Assembly: GCA_942493135.1 (NCBI GenBank)
Contig: OW818684.1
Location: 6,386,001-6,450,000, forward strand
Source: Planctellipticum sp942493135
GTDB taxonomy: Bacteria; Planctomycetota; Planctomycetia; Planctomycetales; Planctomycetaceae
Reading direction: 5' to 3'
Length of the DNA: 64,000 bases
Part shown: positions 35,371 to 44,033 of the stretch, one piece after another
Numbering within the stretch: position 1 is the stretch's first letter
Layout: the number at the start of each line of letters is the position of its first letter
Program-made: the position numbers and the translations under genes
The notes under the pieces: model-generated
What the model was told of the DNA's origin: nothing
Databases searched by the model: none
What the model saw: the letters and a program-made list of their open reading frames with translations, nothing else

Positions 35371-35603
35371 CCGAAATCCTTCGCATGTCAGTGATTTGGC
35401 AAAGTCAAATCGACGAAAGTGAATTTCTACGAGACACTCGGCGCCTTGCGCAAGGTTTGCAGCGCGATCGAGAATTGGTGCAGGAGAATTTCATTGACCT
35501 CCTGACCAACAATCCGATAACATATGCAGAGATCTTGATGAGCAACAGTGTTCCCTCCCCGCAATCTGCCCGCCGTCCTTCCCTCCGCCAGGCGCCAGCC
35601 ACC

Positions 35604-38450
35604 ATGACACGGACAAGTTGTTTGCTGTCGTTCGTTGCCGTCGCGCTCGCCGCGACCGCTGCTTCTGCACAAGAACCGCTGCACTTCCGGCTGGATCAGG
35701 CGATTGCCGCCGATCATATCGGCCCGGTGGCCAAACTTGCAGGGGATGACGAGTTTATCCGCCGGATCTCGGTCGACCTGGTCGGCATGGTCCCGACTGC
35801 GGGAGAGGTGCGGGCTTTTCTGGAGAATCAGGATCCGCAGAAGCGACAGGCGCTGGTAGACCGGTTGTTGGCCGATCCCCGCTATCCGCTCCACATGGCC
35901 CATGCATTCGACGTGATGCTGATGGAACGCCGGCCGGATAAGCATGTACCGTCGCCGGAATGGCTGGCTTGGCTGACGGATTCGATCAGGCAGAACAAGC
36001 CGTGGGATCAGTTGGCGCGGGAGATTCTGGCGTCAGACGGCGCCGATCCGGCGTTGCGGCCGGCCGCCAAATTCTTTCTGGATCGGGAGTCCGAACCGAA
36101 TCTGATGACCCGCGACGTGGGCCGGATCTTCTTTGGTCGGGACCTGCAGTGCGCCCAGTGCCACGATCATCCGCTCGTCGACGACTACCTGCAGACGGAC
36201 TATTACGGTCTGTACGCGTTCGTCAGCCGATCGACGCTGTTTAACGACGAAGCCCAGAAAAAGATGTATCTGGCGGAGCGGGCCGAGGGCGAAGCGGATT
36301 ACAAGTCGGTCTTTACCGGGGATGCCGGGCGGATGCGACCGCGGCTGATCGGCGATCCGGAAATTGCCGAACCTCGCTTCCGTCTGGGCGAGGAATACAC
36401 GGTCTTCCCTGCGGACAAGGTTCGTCCGGTGCCGAAGTTCAGCCGCCGGGCGAAACTCGCCGAACTGGCGACGAACGGCCAGAACCGGGCGTTCAACGAG
36501 AATATCGTGAACCGGCTGTGGGCGCAGTTCCTGGGGCGGGGGCTGGTCCATCCGGTCGACATGCTGCACGCCGCGAATCCAGCGGTTCATCCCGCGGCGC
36601 TCGAACTGCTCGCGACGGAATTCCCGGCGATGAAGTACGACGTCCGGGCCTTGGTCCGGGAAATCGTGCTGACGCAGGCGTATCAGCGTTCGCTCGATCT
36701 TCCCGCGGACGTTTTGGCCGGTGTCGGCGAAGTGGATGCGAAGTCGGCCGATGTCGAGAAGTCGATTGCTGAGCTGACGACGTCCGATGAGGCGTTGAAA
36801 ACAGCCTTCGACACGGCGCTGGATGAGTTCAAGGCGGTTCGGAAGACGCTGGAGCCGGTTGAGACGGCGTATCAGCAGTCGCAGGCCGCCGTCGCTGCGG
36901 CGAAGAAGCCGGCGGATGATGCCGCCGCGGCGCTGGCCAAGTCGCAGGGCGAACTGGCGGGCAAGCAGGCAGTCCTGACTACGCTGAACGAGGCGGCTGC
37001 CAAGTCTGACGCCGCGGTGAAGGCCTTGCCCAACGACAAAGAAATCGCCGCGGCGCTGTCGACGTTTCAGGCACGCGTCACCAGCGTGACCGGCGAAATT
37101 GCGGCCGTCACCAAGACGATTCAAGATCAGACGGCAGCTACGCAGGCGGCACTGGCGAAACTGGCGGAGACGCAGACGGCGGGGGATGCCGCATGGTCCG
37201 CGCTGGAAGAGGCTCGCAAGCCGCTGGAGGCTGCGAAGACCAAGTTGCACCTGGCCCGGGTCGCGCATCAGCAGCAGCAGGTCGTTCTTGCTGCGGCAAA
37301 GCGCCGCCAGCAGGAACTGGTCGCCTTCAAGCAACACGCACTGGCGGTGGCGGCGGTTCCGGCCGCCGAACAACTGATCGCGGCCGGTAAGACGGCGGTG
37401 GTTGCGGCGACGCAAGCAGTCGAGGTGCAGTCGGCGGAAGTCGCCAAGGCAAATACTGCCGTAACCGAGATGGCTCAACAGGTGGCGACGGCTCAGACCG
37501 CGTTGCAGGAGGCTCAGCAGCAGCTCACCGGCAAACAGGAAATCGTGCAGGTGGTTGCGGCCGCCGTGACGCAGACCGGAGCCGCACTGGAGAAGCTGCC
37601 GGGCGACGCCGAACTGGTGGTGGCGAGCGAGAAGCTGAAGGCCCGTCTGGAGCCCCTTTCCAAGGACCTGGAAGAGTACAAGCCGGTCGTCACGACGCGA
37701 GAAACCGTGCTGAAGGAAATGCAGGCCAAGCAGACGGCGGTGCAGCAGCAGATGGCGGTGGCGATGACGGAACTGACAACGCGTCAGCAGGCCGCCGCAG
37801 CACAGGCAACGGCCGTGCAGCAGGCGGAGTCGCAACTGGCGTCCGCACGGGCCGCTGTGGAGACAACGCTGGCGTCGCTGACGGATCACTGGACGATTGA
37901 CGGCAGCCTGCGGGGCCTGAAGCCGTTGATGCCGGAGCAGATGGCGTGGAGCTACCTGCAGGCGACGGGAGTGATCGAGCAGTATCGGCAGGCGTCGGAC
38001 GCGGAAGTCGAAGCAAAGCTTCCGAAGGCGCAGGCCGACCAGGATCCCGCACAGAAGCTGGCTCGCGAACAGCAGGTGGCGCAGCTCGTCTACGACAAGT
38101 TGAAGGGGAATCTGGGGGTCTTCGTGCAGTTCTATGCCGCCGCCCCGGGGCAGCCGCAGGACGACTTCTTCGCGACCGCCGATCAGGCCCTGTTTCTGGC
38201 CAATGGTGGCGTGCTGAATTCGTGGCTGAATCCGTCGGGAGTGAATCTGACGCAGCGAATGGTCGCACTGGAGGACCCCGCAGCGATCGCCGAAGAGCTG
38301 TATGTCAGCGTGCTGGCCCGTCAGCCGTCCGACGTAGAGAAAGCCGCGGTGGCGCAGGCGCTTGCAGCAAAGCCGACCGAGAAGCCGGTCGTGGCGAAGG
38401 AGCTGGCGTGGGGGCTGCTGACGTCTGCGGAGTTCCGGTTCAATCACTAA
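35604..38450 (+). CDS. DUF1549/DUF1553 protein with a long internal coiled coil
   Basis: About 948 residues from ATG 35604, where the signal peptide begins (M-T-R-T-S-C-L-L-S-F-V-A-V-A-L-A-A-T-A-A). DUF1549 occupies roughly residues 35-215 and contains C-A-Q-C-H-D-H-P, a heme-c-like C-x-x-C-H motif. DUF1553 begins near 270 (S-R-R-A-K-L-A-E-L) and runs to about 375. It is then interrupted by nearly 390 residues of Ala/Gln/Glu-rich coiled coil (about 377-763) and resumes with L-K-P-L-M-P-E-Q-M-A-W-S-Y to the usual end T-S-A-E-F-R-F-N-H. An ATG at 35538 is a possible earlier start. It is followed by its usual partner, DUF1501. Confidence 0.88.
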   Translation: MTRTSCLLSFVAVALAATAASAQEPLHFRLDQAIAADHIGPVAKLAGDDEFIRRISVDLVGMVPTAGEVRAFLENQDPQKRQALVDRLLADPRYPLHMAHAFDVMLMERRPDKHVPSPEWLAWLTDSIRQNKPWDQLAREILASDGADPALRPAAKFFLDRESEPNLMTRDVGRIFFGRDLQCAQCHDHPLVDDYLQTDYYGLYAFVSRSTLFNDEAQKKMYLAERAEGEADYKSVFTGDAGRMRPRLIGDPEIAEPRFRLGEEYTVFPADKVRPVPKFSRRAKLAELATNGQNRAFNENIVNRLWAQFLGRGLVHPVDMLHAANPAVHPAALELLATEFPAMKYDVRALVREIVLTQAYQRSLDLPADVLAGVGEVDAKSADVEKSIAELTTSDEALKTAFDTALDEFKAVRKTLEPVETAYQQSQAAVAAAKKPADDAAAALAKSQGELAGKQAVLTTLNEAAAKSDAAVKALPNDKEIAAALSTFQARVTSVTGEIAAVTKTIQDQTAATQAALAKLAETQTAGDAAWSALEEARKPLEAAKTKLHLARVAHQQQQVVLAAAKRRQQELVAFKQHALAVAAVPAAEQLIAAGKTAVVAATQAVEVQSAEVAKANTAVTEMAQQVATAQTALQEAQQQLTGKQEIVQVVAAAVTQTGAALEKLPGDAELVVASEKLKARLEPLSKDLEEYKPVVTTRETVLKEMQAKQTAVQQQMAVAMTELTTRQQAAAAQATAVQQAESQLASARAAVETTLASLTDHWTIDGSLRGLKPLMPEQMAWSYLQATGVIEQYRQASDAEVEAKLPKAQADQDPAQKLAREQQVAQLVYDKLKGNLGVFVQFYAAAPGQPQDDFFATADQALFLANGGVLNSWLNPSGVNLTQRMVALEDPAAIAEELYVSVLARQPSDVEKAAVAQALAAKPTEKPVVAKELAWGLLTSAEFRFNH

Positions 38451-38558
38451 AACATCGCACAGGCAGAGATGTCTGTGTGGCCCGGTAAGCTGTGCCCAGA
38501 AGGGCTTCGAACAACGATAGTGTCACGGATTGATCACCGTTTTCAGGAAGGTTGAGCC

Positions 38559-39845
38559 ATGCGTTGCAATTATGCCTGCCAGTCGAGCGAGCACCTGCTG
38601 GCCCGCCGGAACTTTCTGGGACAGCTTGCCGCCGGTGCAGGGGCGCTGGGGGGCGTTTCGTTGCTGGCCCGTCCCGCCGCATCCGCCGAGCTGGCCAAAC
38701 AGCAGAAGCGGATTCTGGTCTTCAACATGCACGGGGGCCTGAGTCAGCTCGAAAGCTGGGATCCGAAGCCAGCCACTCCCACCGGCGGCCCGTTCCGCGC
38801 GATTCCCTCCTCGGTCCCGGGGCTGCACGTCAGCGAGCTGCTGCCGAATACGGCCAAGCTGATGCACCATCTGGCGGTGATTCGCGGCGTCAACACGGCC
38901 GAAGACGATCACGGCAAGGGGGCGTATATGATGATGACGGGGCGTCGCCAGACCCCGGCCTCCGACTACCCTCAACTCGGCGCGGTCATGGCGAAGGCCC
39001 TGACGCCAGAAACCAGTACGCTGCCCGGCCACATTGTGATCACGCCCGGCGGCGGCGGCGGCCGCAGCAATGACGCCGCCTACCTGGGACCGAAGTACGC
39101 CAGCGTGGTTCTCGGCAACGGCAACCCGCCGCAGAACACGGCCCGCCCGGGTGATGTCACCGATGCCGTCGATGCGGCGCGGAATCAGTTCCGCAAGATG
39201 GCCGACGACAAGTTCCTCTCCCGCCGGCGGACGGCGAAGACCGACCTCTATACCTACAGCTACGAGCAGGCTCAGCAGCTCATGCTGCAACGGGACGTAT
39301 TCGACGTCAGCAAGGAATCGGAGAAAGACGCCGAGCGCTACGGCAAGCACGATCTCGGACGGCACTGCCTGCTGGCCCGGCGGCTGCTGGAGCAGGGGAT
39401 TACCTTCGTGCAGGTGAGCCACTCGAACTACGACACGCACAACGAGAACTTCAACTTCCACCTGGAACAGATGGCGGAGTTCGACCAGTCGTTCGCGGCG
39501 ATCGTGGGGGACATCGCCGAACGTGGGATGCTCGACAGTACGTTGATTGTGGTGCTGTCGGAATTCGGGCGGACGCCGAACATCAATTTGTACTACGGCC
39601 GGGATCACTGGAGCCGGGCCTGGTCGGTTGTGGCGGGCGGGGCCGGGATCCAGCGCGGAGCCGTGTACGGCAAGACGAATGCCAACGGAACCGAAGTGAC
39701 CGAGGGGCAGGTGAGCTGCGGCCACCTGTTCCATACCTATCTGCGGGCCGTGGGGCTGGATTCGAGCGGTTCGTTCGATATTGGCGGCCGGGCGATGCTG
39801 ATGGCCGATCCGGCAACGTCGCCGATTCGAGAGATCCTGGCGTAG
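38559..39845 (+). CDS. DUF1501 domain protein, Tat-exported
   Basis: 428 residues. The N terminus has a twin-arginine motif (A-R-R-N-F-L-G-Q-L-A-A-G-A-G-A-L). The body matches DUF1501, an alkaline-phosphatase/sulfatase-like fold: N-M-H-G-G-L-S-Q-L-E-S-W-D-P-K, H-H-L-A-V-I-R-G-V, S-N-Y-D-T-H-N-E-N-F, V-V-L-S-E-F-G-R-T-P, and G-R-D-H-W-S. It is regularly paired with DUF1549/DUF1553 proteins in Planctomycetes; the pair is suspected to act on extracellular polymers, but no activity is established. Confidence 0.9.
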   Translation: MRCNYACQSSEHLLARRNFLGQLAAGAGALGGVSLLARPAASAELAKQQKRILVFNMHGGLSQLESWDPKPATPTGGPFRAIPSSVPGLHVSELLPNTAKLMHHLAVIRGVNTAEDDHGKGAYMMMTGRRQTPASDYPQLGAVMAKALTPETSTLPGHIVITPGGGGGRSNDAAYLGPKYASVVLGNGNPPQNTARPGDVTDAVDAARNQFRKMADDKFLSRRRTAKTDLYTYSYEQAQQLMLQRDVFDVSKESEKDAERYGKHDLGRHCLLARRLLEQGITFVQVSHSNYDTHNENFNFHLEQMAEFDQSFAAIVGDIAERGMLDSTLIVVLSEFGRTPNINLYYGRDHWSRAWSVVAGGAGIQRGAVYGKTNANGTEVTEGQVSCGHLFHTYLRAVGLDSSGSFDIGGRAMLMADPATSPIREILA

Positions 39846-39869
39846 ATTCCCGATAATCGCACGGCCACT

Positions 39870-39938
39870 GTAGGGTCCGCTCCGCGGACCGATGCTGATT
39901 CGCGTCTCGCAAAGAACGGTCCGCGGAGCGGACCCTAC
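39870..39938. repeat. BIME-like pair of inverted REP-type palindromes
   Basis: A perfect 21-base arm starting GTAGGGTCCGC at 39870-39890 is repeated in inverse at 39918-39938, with a 27-base spacer. Each arm alone can fold (GGTCCGC-TCC-GCGGACC) and carries GTAG at its outer foot. It sits between DUF1501 and the WD40 gene. Confidence 0.75.
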
Positions 39939-39951
39939 GAAGGACGTCCGC

Positions 39952-40944
39952 GTGCCGGCTGAACCTCAGCAGACTTATGTCGCCTCGCAGTGGCCGGCCG
40001 AGAGCCCGCTCCTGGCCGGCCGCTTCGATCCAGCCTGGCGGTTTGTCTTTGCGAGCTGCGAGGATTACTCGATCCAGCGGTTTGACCTGGCGACCGGCAA
40101 GCCCCTGGCGCTGAAGGGGCACGAAAGCTGGGTGAACTGCTTCGGCTTCTCGGCCGATGGTCAGACGATGGTCTCCGGGGGCTGCGACGGCCGGATGATC
40201 TGGTGGCCGGTCGCCGGCGATGCTCCCGCGCCGATTCGAACGGTCGAGGCTCACCAGGGATGGATCCGGGCGCTGGCAGTCAGCCCCGATGGCAAGCAGG
40301 TGGCGACCGGCGGCAACGACAAGGTGCTGAGGCTGTGGAACCTGGAAGACGGAACGCTCGTCCGCGAGTTTCCGGGGCACGAGAGTCACATCTGGAGCGT
40401 GATGTTCCATCCCTCCGGGCAGTTCCTGTTGACCGGCGAACTGAAGGGGCATGTGCGTCAGTGGGATGTTGCCACGGGCGCCGCCGTGCGGACTTTCGAT
40501 GCGAAGGCTCTCTGGTCCTACAACGGCGGTCAGGGAGTGGACTTTGGCGGCGTACGTTCACTGGCAATCAGCTCTGACGGCACGCAATTCGCCTGCGGCG
40601 GACTGCATAATGCCTCAAATCCGCTGGGAGCCGTCCACGATCCTCTGGTGTTGCTGTTCGAGTGGGAGTCGCAGAAGCTCGTGCAGTCGCTGATCGCTGA
40701 GCCGCTCAAGGGGGCTGTCTGGCGGTTGATCTTCCTGCCGGACGGGACGCTCCTCGGAGCCAGTGGTGGCAGCACCGGCGGGCACCTGGTGTTCTGGAAC
40801 GCCACCCAGAACAAAGATATCCACCGGTTCCAGCTGCCGAACATCGTCCGCGATCTCGACCTGCATCCGGATGGAATTCAGGTCGCGACCACCCACCACG
40901 ACAAGCACCTCCGCATCAGCCGCATGGCCCCGAAGCCCGCGTGA
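39952..40944 (+). CDS. WD40 repeat protein
   Basis: About 330 residues from GTG 39952, chosen because AAGGA lies eight bases upstream and because an ATG at 39892 would start inside the inverted repeat. At least five WD40 blades are visible, e.g. L-K-G-H-E-S-W-V-N-C-F-G-F-S-A-D-G, V-E-A-H-Q-G-W-I-R-A-L-A-V-S-P-D-G, D-K-V-L-R-L-W-N-L, and F-P-G-H-E-S-H-I-W-S-V. There is no signal peptide. Proteins of this type follow DUF1501 genes in many Planctomycetes; here it is the third gene of the group. Role unknown. Confidence 0.86.
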   Translation: MPAEPQQTYVASQWPAESPLLAGRFDPAWRFVFASCEDYSIQRFDLATGKPLALKGHESWVNCFGFSADGQTMVSGGCDGRMIWWPVAGDAPAPIRTVEAHQGWIRALAVSPDGKQVATGGNDKVLRLWNLEDGTLVREFPGHESHIWSVMFHPSGQFLLTGELKGHVRQWDVATGAAVRTFDAKALWSYNGGQGVDFGGVRSLAISSDGTQFACGGLHNASNPLGAVHDPLVLLFEWESQKLVQSLIAEPLKGAVWRLIFLPDGTLLGASGGSTGGHLVFWNATQNKDIHRFQLPNIVRDLDLHPDGIQVATTHHDKHLRISRMAPKPA

Positions 40945-41073
40945 GACGCCGCGGCGACCCCGGTGCCGACTCTGAGATGGGTTTGACGCGGATGACGCGT
41001 TCGACGCTGATGACGAAGAGCGCTGTTGGCAGTTGAGCAGCAGTGCGACTTCAATCGCGACGCCGGGACTGCT

Positions 41074-42102
41074 TCAACGGGACCGTTTGATCGAGAACTG
41101 ATCGAGGAGTTTCTCACCGGAAAACCCCGACTCGAAGACGTGGAGGCCGAACCGTTCGGAAAGCTCAGCGCAGGCTCTGACGCCGCGAACGCTGTTTCCC
41201 TTGGCGTCGAGTTTCGGCGAGTAGACGCCAATTCCGAGGACTCCGGGGATGACGGCGACGATGCCGCCCCCGACGCCGCTCTTGGCGGGAATGCCGACGC
41301 GAAAGGCCCATTCGCCGGCGAAGTCGTACATGCCGCACGTCAGCATGATGCTCAGCAGATACTTCACGTTCGGAGCGGAGATGGCCCGCTGCTGGGTGAG
41401 GGGGTTCTCGCCCCCGTTGGCCAGGGTCGCCCCCATGACGGCCAGGTCGTGGCCGCTGACCATCAGGGAACACTGCTGGAAGTAAAGTTCCAGCGATTCC
41501 TCGAAGCGGTCGCTCATCATGCCGAAGTTGCGCATCAGATGGGCCATCGCCCGGTTCCGATGGCCGGTCACCCGTTCCGACATGAAGACGGAGTTGTCGA
41601 CGAAGACGTCGCGACCGCAATAGCGGCCGAACATATCCAGCATCCGCTTGACGCGATCGGGATAGTCTTTGCCGTCGACGAGATCGGCAGTGGCGATGGC
41701 GCCGGCGTTGACCATCGGATTGAACGGCCGGTTGGAGGACTCGTCGAGGACGATGGAATTGAACGCCTCGCCGGTCGGTTCGACGCCAACCTTGGAAAGG
41801 ACGTGGTCGACACCGTGGTCTTCCAGGGCCAGCCCGAAGATAAACGGTTTCGAAACGGACTGGATGGTGAAACGCCTTTCGCAGTCGCCGATTTCGACAA
41901 TCTGCCCGTCGGTCGTGCAGACGGTGATCCCGAACGATGCCGGATCGGCCATGGCGAGCTCGGGAATGTAGTCCGCGACCTTGCCGTCGTCGTTGCTGGC
42001 GAGGCGGGTGTGGATGTCGCGGAGTATCTCGCGCAACGGCGCTGCGGCGGACTTCATCCGACCGAGCAGCTTGTCGATTTCATGAGACGCCGGCTGGGTC
42101 AC
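41074..42102 (-). CDS. glsA: Glutaminase A
   Basis: 342 residues from GTG 42102, which has AAGGGAA upstream; ATG 42162 would add 20 residues and lacks a ribosome site. Family motifs: V-A-D-Y-I-P-E-L-A, catalytic F-T-I-Q-S-V-S-K (Ser-x-x-Lys), N-P-M-V-N-A-G-A-I, G-H-R-N-R-A, M-L-T-C-G-M-Y-D-F-A-G-E-W, and K-S-G-V-G-G-G-I. It hydrolyses glutamine to glutamate and ammonia in the cytoplasm. It is the last gene of an FHA-MinD-glutaminase run on the minus strand, an unusual setting. Confidence 0.94.
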   Translation of the reverse strand: MTQPASHEIDKLLGRMKSAAAPLREILRDIHTRLASNDDGKVADYIPELAMADPASFGITVCTTDGQIVEIGDCERRFTIQSVSKPFIFGLALEDHGVDHVLSKVGVEPTGEAFNSIVLDESSNRPFNPMVNAGAIATADLVDGKDYPDRVKRMLDMFGRYCGRDVFVDNSVFMSERVTGHRNRAMAHLMRNFGMMSDRFEESLELYFQQCSLMVSGHDLAVMGATLANGGENPLTQQRAISAPNVKYLLSIMLTCGMYDFAGEWAFRVGIPAKSGVGGGIVAVIPGVLGIGVYSPKLDAKGNSVRGVRACAELSERFGLHVFESGFSGEKLLDQFSIKRSR

Positions 42103-42166
42103 GGGTCTGTTCCCTTGTCGGTAAATCACTGGAGAGTTCGTGGAACTGGCGACGGTCTGCATGCAG

Positions 42167-42955
42167 TCAGCCGGTTTTCGCGGGTCCCTCCAGAATCCGG
42201 CGGACCACGCTCTTCAGGCCGCTCGTAAACGGGTGGTCGGGATAGCGGTTGGAGAACAGGCCGGCGCTCCCGAGTCGCGACATTTCCGCATTCAGGGGCA
42301 GGAGCGCCACGACTTCCGAGTCATAGCCGGTCTCGACCTGCATTCGCAGCAGGTCGTGGTCGATCCCGTCGGGGACTTTGTTGACCAGCACCAGCAACTC
42401 GGGAACCTCCAGACGACGCGCCAGTTCGACCGTGACGCCGGTCCCCTGAAAGTCCTGGCTGTCGGGGCGCAGGATCAGGATCAGCATGTCGGAAATGGCG
42501 ATCGACAGGAGCGTTTCCTCGTTGACGCCGGGGTGAGTATCGATGAGCAGGTAGTCCAGCTTCAGCCGACGGACGAGATCCTGGATGCCGTCGTTGAGCA
42601 AGCCGACGTCGTAACCCTCGCTGAGAATCCGGGCGATCTCTCCGCTGTTGAGACTGGATGGAATCAGAAATAGCCGCGGGCGTTCCGCATCCGGGCCGGC
42701 CGCGCCGATGCACTGTTCGGTAATGTCGTAGGCCGCGTCCTCAATCCGGCAGCGCTTCCAGAGGTAGTCGTTAAGGGAGTACTTCGCACGGGATTGGTCG
42801 AACTGAAAGACGACGTGAATTCCGGGGGATTGAATATCGGTATCGATCACGCCGACGCGATGACCGGCACGGGCGAGCAGCGTCGCCAGGTTCGCCGTCG
42901 TGTTGGACTTGCCCGTTCCGCCGCGGAACGAATGCGTCGAAATAATCTGAGCCAC
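42167..42955 (-). CDS. MinD/ParA-family ATPase with altered signature lysine
   Basis: 262 residues. The deviant Walker A at 10-18 reads F-R-G-G-T-G-K-S-N. The usual first (signature) Lys that reaches across the dimer is replaced by Arg, while the P-loop Lys is kept. I-D-T-D-I-Q-S-P-G and Y-L-L-I-D-T-H-P-G are the other nucleotide motifs. The family positions cargo or secretion machinery on membranes or nucleoid. An FHA-domain gene lies directly upstream, suggesting phospho-signal-linked positioning. Confidence 0.88.
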   Translation of the reverse strand: MAQIISTHSFRGGTGKSNTTANLATLLARAGHRVGVIDTDIQSPGIHVVFQFDQSRAKYSLNDYLWKRCRIEDAAYDITEQCIGAAGPDAERPRLFLIPSSLNSGEIARILSEGYDVGLLNDGIQDLVRRLKLDYLLIDTHPGVNEETLLSIAISDMLILILRPDSQDFQGTGVTVELARRLEVPELLVLVNKVPDGIDHDLLRMQVETGYDSEVVALLPLNAEMSRLGSAGLFSNRYPDHPFTSGLKSVVRRILEGPAKTG

Positions 42956-43018
42956 AGAAGTTGTACCTCATGCAGGAAGCAGCAGGATGTGAAGTGGTAC
43001 GGCACGGCCGAGGCCGCG

Positions 43019-43522
43019 CTATTCGGTCGCCGGCAGATGGCCGGAAGACCGTTGTCGACGGAGCTCGCGGGCCTTGGACTGCAATGTCCGAAAGTAGTCG
43101 GTCTCGGTCACAGCCTGGGCCTGCTGCTCGACTTCCTTCCGATCGAGAGCAAGCAGAATGATGGATTCCGGATCGAAACTCAGGGTCGCACTTCCGTTGT
43201 TCTGAACGGCATTGCCGAATTGAAACAATGGGCCGGCCGGACCGAGCCGAAACGTCGTTCCAGGGTTGAGACGGGATTCTTCGATCCGTCGACCGTTGAT
43301 AAACACGCCGTTGCGACCGCGCGAATGAAGGATCCACCCCTCCGAATCGCTGACGATCTCAGCATGGAGTCGCGACACGTAGGGATCGGCGAGCGTGAGA
43401 CTTTCGGCGTCTCCCCGGCCGATGGTGATGCGGACGGACGAGAACGACCAGGACTGCAGCAGTCGGCCGTCTGCCGGGTCAAGCAGATGAAGGGTGGTGT
43501 CCGGAATCGAATCGAGTGACAT
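43019..43522 (-). CDS. FHA domain protein
   Basis: 167 residues from ATG 43522 (M-S-L-D-S-I-P-D). The FHA core lies at about 25-95: R-I-T-I-G-R-G-D-A-E, V-S-R-L-H-A-E-I, S-R-G-R-N-G-V-F-I-N-G. The C-terminal tail (E-V-E-Q-Q-A-Q-A-V-T-E-T-D-Y-F-R-T-L-Q-S-K-A-R-E-L) is a short helix, possibly the contact to the MinD-like partner 63 bases downstream. The frame extends upstream but the extra part does not resemble protein. Confidence 0.86.
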   Translation of the reverse strand: MSLDSIPDTTLHLLDPADGRLLQSWSFSSVRITIGRGDAESLTLADPYVSRLHAEIVSDSEGWILHSRGRNGVFINGRRIEESRLNPGTTFRLGPAGPLFQFGNAVQNNGSATLSFDPESIILLALDRKEVEQQAQAVTETDYFRTLQSKARELRRQRSSGHLPATE

Positions 43523-44033
43523 GCTTGATCGGTTGTCTCCGATGTCGTGTCTTGGAAGCGGAATCTGCGCAGCGCGAGAACTTCCCGAAAAGGAGCCCGC
43601 CAGGTGCCAAATAACCCGGCAGGTGCTGCGTTCCACGACACTGAGCAATCCGCGGGCCAGATCGGCGGAGAATGCGTAGGTTTCAAGTGCGCAGCCGAAA
43701 TACTGATGCGCAACGCCGATTTGACGCGACGGCCGTGATCTCCGTTGGGGCGCACAATTCTCCGAGATCGAGCTTCGCTGCCCGAGAGTTGGGCAGCGTG
43801 CGCGGCAAGTGCGCGGCTGGACCGAAGAGTTCTGGACTTGGCCGGGCGCACGGCCCCCTTCAAGACGACTCGAACAGTTCTTCGATTTAATTTGAGAAAA
43901 TGTCTCTTGCAATTCGTGTGCATGAAGGCCATGATTCTGCCGTGCGGAAAGTGCATGTGCATACGGTGTGCGGAAGCGGCTGGCTTCCGATGTTCCGATC
44001 GTCAGTTTCGGACTTCCATTGAAGGAGAAGGCG
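43523..44033. other. 511-base intergenic region between FHA gene and second DUF1559 gene
   Basis: Divergent genes flank it. No credible gene was found. It contains an AT-rich pocket near 43880-43915 and the candidate promoter noted at 43907-43935; otherwise nothing is seen. Confidence 0.4.
43907..43935 (+). promoter_or_regulatory. Candidate promoter for the DUF1559/AztD-like group
   Basis: TTGCAA at 43907-43912, 17-base spacer, CATGAT at 43930-43935, about 100 bases before the ATG at 44034. The -10 box resembles the TATGAT found before the other DUF1559 gene at the same distance. Confidence 0.4.

Noticed and set aside
36033..38447. A very long open frame (about 800 codons) on the minus strand opposite the DUF1549/1553 gene
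   Set aside because: It mirrors the repetitive, GC-rich coiled-coil codons of the real gene. The translation is Arg/Leu/His-rich with no domain, no signal and no ribosome site.
43885..43910. AT-rich GAGA-N5-TCTC palindrome upstream of the second DUF1559 gene as a metal-regulator box
   Set aside because: The arms are only 4 bases and do not match Fur or Zur consensus; not enough to call a site.
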